Source of the DNA: a virus
Direction: 5' to 3' (one strand)
IMG/VR virus record: IMGVR_UViG_3300047322_000209
Coordinates: 1-39,547 of that record
DNA: 39,547 bases
In this document: piece by piece, positions 27,254 to 33,217 of the stretch
Numbering within the stretch: the first letter of the stretch is position 1
How the letters are laid out: each line of letters begins with the position of its first letter
Program-made: the position numbers and the translations under genes
The notes under the pieces: generated by a model
Told to the model about the DNA's origin: nothing
What the model saw: only the letters and a program-made list of their open reading frames with translations
Database searches by the model: none

Positions 27254-28723
27254 ATGGGCAACGTGGTCAGCATCCGGGGCGGCAAGGTTCACGCGATGAA
27301 CACGTGGACTGAGGGTGGCACTAAGCCGCTTTGCTCGGTTTCCCGGGGCAAGATGACGTACACCGAGACTTCCGCCCCTGTCTCTTGCAAGACGTGCCTT
27401 ACCTACCAGCAGCGTGCAGAGGAAGCGGAGACCATGAAGGACACCACGGGCAAGGTCTACGGACGCCTGAGCGGTAAGAACGAGTCGACGGGCGGAGAGC
27501 TGTGGGAGTCCCTGCCCCTGGAAGACGCCGAGCGTTTCGAGTCGACCGCCCGTGCGCTGCTGGGGGACCGCACTGAGGTCACCGGCGCTGAGCTGGACGG
27601 CTGCAACTGGGCCACCCTGCTGGAAGACATCCGCAAGGATGCCGACTACACCACGAAAGAGGAGATCATGACTGAGGGTAACGACGCGAACACGGCAGAG
27701 ATCAGCGAGGAAGCCACGCTGGTCGAGCAGGTGCACGCGAACATCGAGCGGGCCGTCAGCCTGGTCGAGGCCGAGAACACGGATGGTCTGGAAGAGCTGG
27801 CCAAGGAAACCGAGCAGCTGATTTCCTCCCTCCCGTCGCGGGGCAAGGTCGAACTGCCGGGCAGGGACACGGCCGTCACGTTCGCTGCGCTGAAGAAGGA
27901 GCTGCGCAACGACTGGCGGGCCGCCGCTCAGGCCCAGCCCAAGCCTGCGCCCAAGGCCACCAAGGCTGAGGTCATCCCCGCCAAGGACTACACCGCATAC
28001 GAGGGTGTCTCCGACCTGGTCAGCATGGGTGCCGAGCGAGTCGCCGAGGGTGTGCGCCTGCACATCAAGACGTCGACCACGGCCAAGGAGATTGCCTCGA
28101 TCATCCTGGACATGTGGCGCCGCATCCCCAACAAGGACGGTAACCCGGACATCACCGGTTCGTCGGACCCCGCTAAGAAGGCTTCCAGTGCTCTCTACCA
28201 GGCCGCTGGCAAGGCCCTGGGCGGGGAGGACCCCTACGAGGTCGAGCAGGCCGTAAAGAAGCTCATGCGGGCCGTGCAGACCCAGCGCACGGACGTCCGG
28301 GCCGAGTACCTGCGGAGCCTTGATGAGGACAGCGCGGAGGCTGCGGAAGAGCGGGCCCACTTCGCCAAGATGCTGGAGGGCAAGGGCGAGGATGTCTCGG
28401 TCAGCGAGTTCCTGGCCAACAGCTACGGGGTGGGCCTGAAGGGCGAAATTGAGAAGGCGCGGGAGCGTTACCACGCCAACAAGGAAGTCACGGGGGGCAG
28501 CAACGGTGGGGGAGAGGCCAGCGCGGACGACGACGACACCGCAGACGAGGCGCTGAGCCCCGACGACGAGGTCCGGGCCATCGTTCGCCGACTGCGCGCG
28601 GACGTCATCAAGGCCAAGCCTGAGGCTTTCGAGGCTGCGACGGACGAGACCAAGGCTGAGGTCCGGGACGAGCTGCTGGCCCTTCAGGAAGCGCTTAAGG
28701 CCATGATCACGGCCACCCTGTAA
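27254..28723 (+). CDS. Candidate phage repressor with nested in-frame starts
   Basis: 489 acidic residues from ATG 27254. Residues 1-60 carry C-x2-C (SCKTC) and resemble separate small phage proteins. In-frame ATG 27434, and ATG 27668 with a perfect AAAGAGGAG site, would give 429- and 351-residue isoforms. Repressor-like features: an operator-capped, probably autoregulated promoter, nested starts as known for the phiC31 repressor, and a possible helix-turn-helix in SVSEFLANSYGVGLKGEIEK. The C-terminus is acidic, then helical. GC-richer coding than its neighbours by eye. No direct family match, so the call is inference. It could also be an unrelated early protein. Confidence 0.6.
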   Translation: MGNVVSIRGGKVHAMNTWTEGGTKPLCSVSRGKMTYTETSAPVSCKTCLTYQQRAEEAETMKDTTGKVYGRLSGKNESTGGELWESLPLEDAERFESTARALLGDRTEVTGAELDGCNWATLLEDIRKDADYTTKEEIMTEGNDANTAEISEEATLVEQVHANIERAVSLVEAENTDGLEELAKETEQLISSLPSRGKVELPGRDTAVTFAALKKELRNDWRAAAQAQPKPAPKATKAEVIPAKDYTAYEGVSDLVSMGAERVAEGVRLHIKTSTTAKEIASIILDMWRRIPNKDGNPDITGSSDPAKKASSALYQAAGKALGGEDPYEVEQAVKKLMRAVQTQRTDVRAEYLRSLDEDSAEAAEERAHFAKMLEGKGEDVSVSEFLANSYGVGLKGEIEKARERYHANKEVTGGSNGGGEASADDDDTADEALSPDDEVRAIVRRLRADVIKAKPEAFEAATDETKAEVRDELLALQEALKAMITATL

Positions 28724-28736
28724 GAGCGACCCAACC

Positions 28737-28766
28737 GGGGCCCTGGGCAACTCGCCTGGGGCCCCA
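28737..28766 (+). terminator. GC hairpin after the repressor candidate
   Basis: GGGGCCC-TGGGC, 5-nt loop, GCCTG-GGGCCCC. No U tract, but a second stronger terminator follows. Confidence 0.5.
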
Positions 28767-28818
28767 ACCCATTGGCGCACCCGTCAGCGTCCCTGAGCGC
28801 CCCTCTCGCAGCCTTACA

Positions 28819-28855
28819 GCCCCGCTTGGCCCCAGTGGTCGGGCGGGGCTTTTTC
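28819..28855 (+). terminator. Strong intrinsic terminator
   Basis: GCCCCGC (28819-28825), GCGGGGC (28843-28849), then TTTTTC. Closes the repressor-candidate transcript. Confidence 0.85.
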
Positions 28856-28919
28856 ATGCCCGCAGACGGGCGTACAGGGCTTCGGCCGGCTTGGGCCTAG
28901 AGAATCAGCGGGAGAGGAA

Positions 28920-29011
28920 GTGACGGAGTGACGATTTAGACCCTAGTTTCAGTTCACCTATAGAAACCCATAGAGAAACCTAAACCGACCATCTAACCGT
29001 CACTCCGTCAC
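28920..29011. repeat. Long inverted-repeat element, copy 2 (GTGACG arms)
   Basis: Perfect 14-bp arms GTGACGGAGTGACG (28920-28933) and CGTCACTCCGTCAC (28998-29011), each made of two GTGACG hexamers, enclosing 64 nt rich in A and T (CTATAGAAACCC, ATAGAGAAACC). The 3' part aligns with 7130-7170. It ends 2 nt before 16-bp element copy 4. Candidate origin or regulator-binding region. The stretch 28856-28919 has no gene. Confidence 0.65.
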
Positions 29012-29013
29012 CA

Positions 29014-29029
29014 GTAACCGACTCGCTAG
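29014..29029 (+). promoter_or_regulatory. 16-bp directional element, copy 4
   Basis: Exact GTAACCGACTCGCTAG, 32 nt before ATG 29062. Confidence 0.65.
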
Positions 29030-29033
29030 CCAC

Positions 29034-29054
29034 CCCTTGACACCACATCAAGGG
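29034..29054 (+). promoter_or_regulatory. Leader hairpin hiding a ribosome site
   Basis: CCCTTGA and TCAAGGG form a 7-bp stem; the AAGGGAGG ribosome site of 29062 is partly in its 3' arm. Same design as 26038-26068. Confidence 0.55.
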
Positions 29055-29061
29055 AGGCCCA

Positions 29062-29904
29062 ATGGCTATCCGCACTGTCAGCAAGGCTGGCGGACGGTTT
29101 TACTTCAATGAGGATTTCCCGGATATCAAGTATCCGGGCGTAACCAGCGTGGTCGGCATGCTGCCCAAGCCCTTCCTTCAGTACTGGGCTGCTGGCATGG
29201 TCGCTGAACTGGCCGTCGACTCGCTGTCGTTCGTAGAGCAGATGGCCAAGCGCGATCGAGACGGCGCTATCGGGTACCTGAAGGGTGCAGCCACGCGCTA
29301 CACCAAGGTCCGGTCGAATATCGGCAGTGACGCGCACGACTTGTTTGAGCGCATGATCCGTAACCAGCGCATCGGGCGCGTTCACCCGGACATGGTCCCG
29401 TATCAGCGCCACTTCGCCGAGTTCCTGGATGCCGTACAGCCTGAGCTTATCCGCGCTGAGGACGTGGCCTGGTCTGACTCCCATGAGTACGCGGGGTCAT
29501 TCGACGGCATCCTTCGCCTGAGGCTGGACGAGAACGGCAAGCCGGACCCCCAGGGCGAGCCTGCCACCGTTATGGCCGACTGGAAGACGTCCAAGGCCAC
29601 CTACCCGGACGTGGCCCTTCAGATGTCCGCGTATGCACACGCTGACGTCATCATCGACCCGCAGGGCAACCGTACGCCTATGCCGGAGTTCGACGGCGCT
29701 GTCGTCCTGCACATCACTGACGAGCAGGCAGCGTTCAAGCCTGTCCGCATCGGGACCGAGAACGGCCAGCCGGACGTGTTCGCTCACTTCCTGCACCTGC
29801 GCGAGACCTTCCGCTGGGTCAACGGCGTGTCCAAGACGGTCCTGGGTGACCCCATGTGGGCCACTGACGGAACCCTGATCACGGGGACTCAGCGGCGTGC
29901 CTAA
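29062..29904 (+). CDS. RecB/Cas4-like exonuclease
   Basis: 280 residues from ATG 29062. PD-(D/E)XK nuclease features: YPGVTSVVGMLPKP near the start, SDAHDLFERMI (conserved His/Glu helix), YAGSFDGIL with the metal-binding Asp near residue 148, and ADWKTSK at 172-178 holding the D...K pair, then LQMSAYAHADV as the QxxxY motif. These are the RecB-type nuclease motifs of phage recombination exonucleases. It probably processes DNA ends for recombination or replication. Confidence 0.9.
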   Translation: MAIRTVSKAGGRFYFNEDFPDIKYPGVTSVVGMLPKPFLQYWAAGMVAELAVDSLSFVEQMAKRDRDGAIGYLKGAATRYTKVRSNIGSDAHDLFERMIRNQRIGRVHPDMVPYQRHFAEFLDAVQPELIRAEDVAWSDSHEYAGSFDGILRLRLDENGKPDPQGEPATVMADWKTSKATYPDVALQMSAYAHADVIIDPQGNRTPMPEFDGAVVLHITDEQAAFKPVRIGTENGQPDVFAHFLHLRETFRWVNGVSKTVLGDPMWATDGTLITGTQRRA

Positions 29905-30058
29905 GGGCTTCCTGGAAGGTATCGCGCTGGGCCTGGTGGCCATCGTCCTGGTGGTCGGGCTGGCCATCGCGCATGCCCATACGCCGTGCGGTGCGTACAA
30001 GTTCACCTCTGTGAAGAACGTCCCGGCTCGCTGCCTGGCCCATTTCGAGCGCAGGTAA
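29897..30058 (+). CDS. Small single-span membrane protein
   Basis: 53 residues, GTG start at 29897 overlapping the exonuclease stop by 8 nt. MPKGFLEGIALGLVAIVLVV runs into a membrane helix to about residue 27, followed by a periplasmic-type tail with two cysteines (PCGAYKF ... ARCLAHF). Its TAA is the TAA inside 16-bp element copy 5. Unknown function. Confidence 0.65.
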   Translation: MPKGFLEGIALGLVAIVLVVGLAIAHAHTPCGAYKFTSVKNVPARCLAHFERR

Positions 30059-30070
30059 CCGACTCGCTAG
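30055..30070 (+). promoter_or_regulatory. 16-bp directional element, copy 5
   Basis: Exact GTAACCGACTCGCTAG; its TAA ends the preceding gene. Next gene starts 95 nt later, with a GC hairpin between. Confidence 0.65.
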
Positions 30071-30080
30071 CAGCAAGTCA

Positions 30081-30120
30081 GAGGGGGATGGGCGGCAGGC
30101 TTCGGCCCCGCCCGCCCCTC
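30081..30120 (+). other. GC leader hairpin
   Basis: GAGGGG/CCCCTC (30081-30086, 30115-30120) and GGGCGG/CCGCCC (30090-30095, 30108-30113). No U tract, so probably a leader structure rather than a terminator. Confidence 0.5.
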
Positions 30121-30165
30121 TCGCCATTCACAGACTGCGCGAACGCGCTTCACAGAGGAGAGAGC

Positions 30166-30894
30166 ATGGCACTCCGCATTTTCGACACCGACCCTGACAG
30201 CAAGCCCAAGGTGCGCACTCCGCGTACCGACTACGAGCGGCCTGTGTTCCAGTTCCGTTCGGGCATGACCGTCTTCAACAAGGCCAAGCGCCGGAACGAA
30301 CCTGTGAGCCTGCCCGCGTGGCGAGTCCTTACGGATGACCCCAACATCGCTGACAGCGTGGCTGAGCTGCTGGGTGGCACTCCTGAGGAGTATGACCCCA
30401 CCAAGGCCATGAATCTGCACGTGCTCACTGAGGCTGAGTCCGTGGAAATCGTCATCAACGGCAGCAAGGCCATTGAGGACAAGCTGATTCTCTGGGGTGT
30501 GGGCGGTCCGGCGCATGAGTGCGACGGAGAGTTCAGCCTGCTTCCGGATGACCGTGGCGAGCCGTGCGGCTGCCCGCGCACCATGGCTGAGCGGAAGGCC
30601 CTGTCAAAGCAGCGCCCGCCCAAGGGTCCGGCCCCGTCCATCAACGTTACGTTCCGTCTCGCTGGCCTGGGTTATGACCTGGGCCCCGGCAAGCTGATCG
30701 CTACGGCGTGGTCCCTCGCTGAGGTCATCCATGAGGTCAAGGACGCGCTTGACCAGGTCGACGGGGAAGCGCTCTGCCGCTTGACCCTGGAACTGGTCGA
30801 GTACACCAACAAGGACGGCATTGCAGTCAGCTACCGGAAGCCGGTAATCACGGTTCTGGGCAGCTACAACGATGCCGTTGGCGAAGCGCGGTAA
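30166..30894 (+). CDS. Gp3-like recombination directionality factor candidate
   Basis: 242 residues from ATG 30166 after GAGGAGAGAG. MALRIFDTDPDSKPKVRTPR, VFQFRSGMTV, SLPAWRVLTDDPNIADSV, LLGGTPEEYD, a Cys cluster near HECDGEF...CGCP, and LVEYTNKDGIAVSYRKPV. As I remember it, this is the pattern and length of the phiC31 Gp3 family (about 244 residues), which makes phiC31 integrase run excision instead of integration. It lies among early genes, far from int, as in phiC31. Recognised from memory of the family; a homology search should confirm. Confidence 0.7.
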   Translation: MALRIFDTDPDSKPKVRTPRTDYERPVFQFRSGMTVFNKAKRRNEPVSLPAWRVLTDDPNIADSVAELLGGTPEEYDPTKAMNLHVLTEAESVEIVINGSKAIEDKLILWGVGGPAHECDGEFSLLPDDRGEPCGCPRTMAERKALSKQRPPKGPAPSINVTFRLAGLGYDLGPGKLIATAWSLAEVIHEVKDALDQVDGEALCRLTLELVEYTNKDGIAVSYRKPVITVLGSYNDAVGEAR

Positions 30895-30899
30895 TCACC

Positions 30900-31085
30900 A
30901 TGCCGCTGAGTGAGACCCAGCGGACTCAAACGGCGGGAGTGCTCCGTATGGCCACTGACGAATACGTAGCGCTCCCGCTGTGGGAGTTCCATCCGTGGCA
31001 GCGTCCGGCCGTTCTCAACGAGCGGCGTAGGCGCAACCTGCTACAGACCGACCCTGAGCCTACGGGCGACCCTGAATTTAGCTGA
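30900..31085 (+). CDS. Hypothetical 61-residue protein
   Basis: ATG 30900, 5 nt after the previous stop. MPLSETQRTQTAGVLRMATD, then PLWEFHPWQRPAVLNERRRRNLLQ, a basic cluster, and an acidic proline-containing end. No family recognised; translated with its neighbours. Confidence 0.65.
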   Translation: MPLSETQRTQTAGVLRMATDEYVALPLWEFHPWQRPAVLNERRRRNLLQTDPEPTGDPEFS

Positions 31086-31093
31086 GGAGACGC

Positions 31094-31351
31094 ATGCCCC
31101 TTTACCAGGTAATCCGTACGGACACCGTTCTGCCCGGTGAGTTCGACAACGCATACGTCATCGCTGGCGGTACTGGCCAGGCCCGAGAGGCTGTCCGGAG
31201 TCTGTTCGGCGTGCCTAAGTCCGCTGAGCTGCTGGCTGACAAGGTCGACGTCAGCGCCCCGCGTGGTGGTGGCAAGATCCGCGTGCTGTCGACCTACTAC
31301 GACGAGCGGGAGGCCATGACCCCGGACTCCGCTGAGACCCCTCTCTGGTAG
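31094..31351 (+). CDS. Hypothetical 85-residue protein
   Basis: ATG 31094 after GAGGAGACGC. MPLYQVIRTDTVLPGEFDNA, AYVIAGGTGQAREAV and VSAPRGGGKIRVLSTYYDER give an alternating strand-helix layout. No known motif. Part of the early run between RDF candidate and HNH gene. Confidence 0.7.
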   Translation: MPLYQVIRTDTVLPGEFDNAYVIAGGTGQAREAVRSLFGVPKSAELLADKVDVSAPRGGGKIRVLSTYYDEREAMTPDSAETPLW

Positions 31352-31431
31352 TGCCTCCCCGCCCCGTTCCTGGTGCTGCGCTAACGCGCCCGCTGGGTTC
31401 GGGGCCTGAGGCATTGGGAGGAGAGAACCCA

Positions 31432-31788
31432 ATGGCATTCATCTTCACCGCTGAAAACGACCCGAGGAGAGAGCACGTGGCAACGTTCGAGGTAGACGCC
31501 AAGGTCAAGGTCCGGGGTATGAACCAGGCCGGTACCGTCCTGTCCGGCCCGCACAAGTCGCCTGGCCATGACCGGTACCTGGTGCGCAAGGCAGACGGGA
31601 ACATCTCGCTGATCAAGTCGACGGAGCTGGAAAAGGCCGTCCCGCGCATCGACATCATGGCCGGAACCCTGGCCATCGTCCTGTACGGCCGTGCCTACGT
31701 GTCGCTGGACTACTCCACCCGCATGAAGATCTCTCGCGTGGCTGCCCGTGCGCTGACCATCGCCGACGCGACCCAGGGCCAGGACTGA
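31432..31788 (+). CDS. Hypothetical 118-residue protein
   Basis: ATG 31432 behind GGAGGAGAG. ATFEVDAKVKVRGMNQAGTV and HDRYLVRKADGNISLIKSTEL suggest a small beta barrel, followed by a helical end (KISRVAARALTIADATQ). A second in-frame start GTG 31477 has its own GAGGAGAG. The stop shares a base with the next ATG. Not recognised. Confidence 0.7.
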   Translation: MAFIFTAENDPRREHVATFEVDAKVKVRGMNQAGTVLSGPHKSPGHDRYLVRKADGNISLIKSTELEKAVPRIDIMAGTLAIVLYGRAYVSLDYSTRMKISRVAARALTIADATQGQD

Positions 31789-32081
31789 TGGGCAAGCGCG
31801 GAGTTATCACGGACTATGCCGGGGAAGAGCTGTACGCGGGCGACCTGGTCACCTATGCGGTTCGCCATGGCAACCGGGTGCGCATGACTGACGCCGTAGT
31901 CGAGGACGTCACCACCAAGAACATCGGGGGGAGGCTGCTGCCGACCCTGGTAGTCACACCTACCGGCGCTGTGTCCGGCTGGGGCCTGGGTGCCCGCAAG
32001 ACAGTTCAGCGGGTAGAGATCAGCGCGGAACATGTGCGGCTGGTAGTGCCAGACTTCCTGGCCAGCCTGCCGACCGAGTAG
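31788..32081 (+). CDS. Hypothetical 97-residue protein
   Basis: ATG 31788, overlapping the previous stop. GVITDYAGEELYAGDLVTYA and RGNRVRMTDAVVEDVTTKNI form a compact beta domain of the sort seen in small nucleic-acid-binding or SH3-like phage proteins. No certain family. A terminator and operator follow. Confidence 0.7.
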   Translation: MGKRGVITDYAGEELYAGDLVTYAVRHGNRVRMTDAVVEDVTTKNIGGRLLPTLVVTPTGAVSGWGLGARKTVQRVEISAEHVRLVVPDFLASLPTE

Positions 32082-32093
32082 CCACCAGAGAAC

Positions 32094-32126
32094 GGGGTCA
32101 GTGCCATGCGCGCTGGCCCCTTCTTT
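32094..32126 (+). terminator. Intrinsic terminator
   Basis: GGGGTCAG (32094-32101) with CTGGCCCC (32113-32120), one T:G pair, then TTCTTT. Confidence 0.8.
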
Positions 32127-32138
32127 GGGTTGACCACA

Positions 32139-32152
32139 TACCAATTTTGGGA
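32139..32152. promoter_or_regulatory. Operator palindrome l with embedded ribosome site
   Basis: TACCAATTTTGGGA, the same T to G variant as palindrome e, giving GGGAGGTGA before TTG 32162. Confidence 0.6.
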
Positions 32153-32161
32153 GGTGACCCC

Positions 32162-32338
32162 TTGGAAATGGGCATTACTGGCACCAGCGCACCGGCCATG
32201 GGTGACATACGAATGATGGGCCAGGGTGACGTCATCTGGCTTTACCCGGACGTTGAGGACCGAAAGGACTGGGGTCGGTACCTGGACGCATTTGCAGCCG
32301 CGATCACGCGTGGCGCTGAGGTCAGGTGGGTTCGCTGA
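32162..32338 (+). CDS. Hypothetical 58-residue protein
   Basis: TTG start at 32162, 4 nt after GGGAGGTGA. MEMGITGTSAPAMGDIRMMG, VIWLYPDVEDRKDW, ending GAEVRWVR. A later ATG (32168) is a less well spaced option. Unknown; stop shares a base with the next ATG. Confidence 0.68.
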   Translation: MEMGITGTSAPAMGDIRMMGQGDVIWLYPDVEDRKDWGRYLDAFAAAITRGAEVRWVR

Positions 32339-32424
32339 TGTTCGTTGCTGGTCTGCTGGTCGGTGTACTGCTGGGTAGCTGGCTGCTGCTGGCCATCATC
32401 TGCACGTTTGGGGAGGACGAGTGA
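32338..32424 (+). CDS. 28-residue membrane peptide
   Basis: ATG 32338 overlaps the previous stop, and the TGA overlaps the next GTG. MFVAGLLVGVLLGSWLLLAI continues into a short CTFGEDE tail: one membrane helix. The perfect chain of stop-start overlaps argues it is real. Function unknown. Confidence 0.6.
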   Translation: MFVAGLLVGVLLGSWLLLAIICTFGEDE

Positions 32425-32561
32425 CCCGCTGGAAGGACACTGCCGGAGACGTGTGGGAGTGGGACGGGGACGGGTGGCTAGAGCCTGTGTCCGGTGCATG
32501 GTCTGACTCCTGGGCCTCCGTCGATCGCGTCTACGGACCGCTTATCGAGGTGACCGAGTGA
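32421..32561 (+). CDS. Hypothetical 46-residue Trp-rich protein
   Basis: GTG 32421 with 4-nt GTGA overlaps at both ends. MTRWKDTAGDVWEWDGDGWL then SDSWASVDRVYGPLIEVTE; several Trp residues in a WEWDGDGW pattern as in short beta repeat proteins. Unknown. Confidence 0.62.
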   Translation: MTRWKDTAGDVWEWDGDGWLEPVSGAWSDSWASVDRVYGPLIEVTE

Positions 32562-32980
32562 GGGTCTGTCGACTATGCGGGCGGGGTCGGCCCGCCACTG
32601 AGTTCACTACCGCCAAGGGCAAGCCGTCGAGCGCTTGCAAGGCATGTCGGCGAGCAAAGCAGCGCCAGCACATCAAGAACTACTACCGGTCGCTGCCGCC
32701 GGACAAGCGCCATGAGCTAACCCACAAGCGCCGTGCAGAGTCCTACGGGGTCGAGCACGTGGCCTATAGCCGGACGGCCATCTTGGAGCGCTGGGGACAT
32801 GCCTGCGCCTACTGCGGGGCGTACGCCACTCACCTAGACCATGTCGAGCCGCTGAGCAAGGGAGGCACGGACACGGAAGCCAACATCGTGCCAGCCTGTC
32901 AGCGCTGCAACCTGTCCAAGGGTGCCAAGACACTGGCTGAGTGGTCCAAGACGTTCGGCGCTGAGCCGCCACCTTTCTAG
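32558..32980 (+). CDS. HNH endonuclease with N-terminal zinc ribbon
   Basis: 140 residues, GTG start at 32558 in a GTGA overlap. N-terminal CRLCG and CKACRR ribbon, then YSRTAILERWGHACAYCGAY, HLDHVEPLSKGG and PACQRCNLSKGAKTLAEW, a complete HNH. Closely related to 312-713 and the partial gene at 39481, but not nearly identical. Its stop adjoins 16-bp element copy 6. Probably a mobile nuclease. Confidence 0.9.
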   Translation: MRVCRLCGRGRPATEFTTAKGKPSSACKACRRAKQRQHIKNYYRSLPPDKRHELTHKRRAESYGVEHVAYSRTAILERWGHACAYCGAYATHLDHVEPLSKGGTDTEANIVPACQRCNLSKGAKTLAEWSKTFGAEPPPF

Positions 32981-32996
32981 GTAACCGACTCGCTAG
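32981..32996 (+). promoter_or_regulatory. 16-bp directional element, copy 6
   Basis: Exact GTAACCGACTCGCTAG directly after the HNH stop, 26 nt before ATG 33023. Confidence 0.65.
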
Positions 32997-32998
32997 GG

Positions 32999-33047
32999 CC
33001 TCAGTGACAGGAAGGGACAGCGATGCGCGCGGAACTTGTCACTGAGG
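32999..33047 (+). promoter_or_regulatory. Leader hairpin enclosing the start of 33023
   Basis: CCTCAGTGACA (32999-33009) and TGTCACTGAGG (33037-33047) pair perfectly over 11 bp. The loop holds GGAAGGGA and ATG 33023, so the start lies in the loop and codons 5-8 in the stem. Confidence 0.65.
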
Positions 33048-33217
33048 ACGGGGCGGAGATTGATCTCCGGATCGAGTACGGACAGACAGAGCTGACTATG
33101 TGGGCGGATGGCTGGGCACACAGCGCGTCAGTGTTCCTGACTGATACCGACATGGGAGAGCTTATCGAGGCGCTGCAAATCATGCGCGCTGGAAAGGCAC
33201 GCAATGCAGTTTGCTGA
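33023..33217 (+). CDS. Hypothetical 64-residue protein
   Basis: ATG 33023. MRAELVTEDGAEIDLRIEYG, LTMWADGWAHSASVFLTDTD and MGELIEALQIMRAGKAR. Beta-then-helix layout. It overlaps the primase start by 14 nt and comes under copy 6 of the 16-bp element. No recognised family. Confidence 0.7.
   Translation: MRAELVTEDGAEIDLRIEYGQTELTMWADGWAHSASVFLTDTDMGELIEALQIMRAGKARNAVC

Noticed and set aside
27209-28780. Long reverse-strand frame (523 codons) over the repressor candidate
   Set aside because: It mirrors the plus-strand gene, which has a promoter, ribosome sites and a terminator; the reverse frame has none of these and a leucine/glycine/valine-rich shadow composition.
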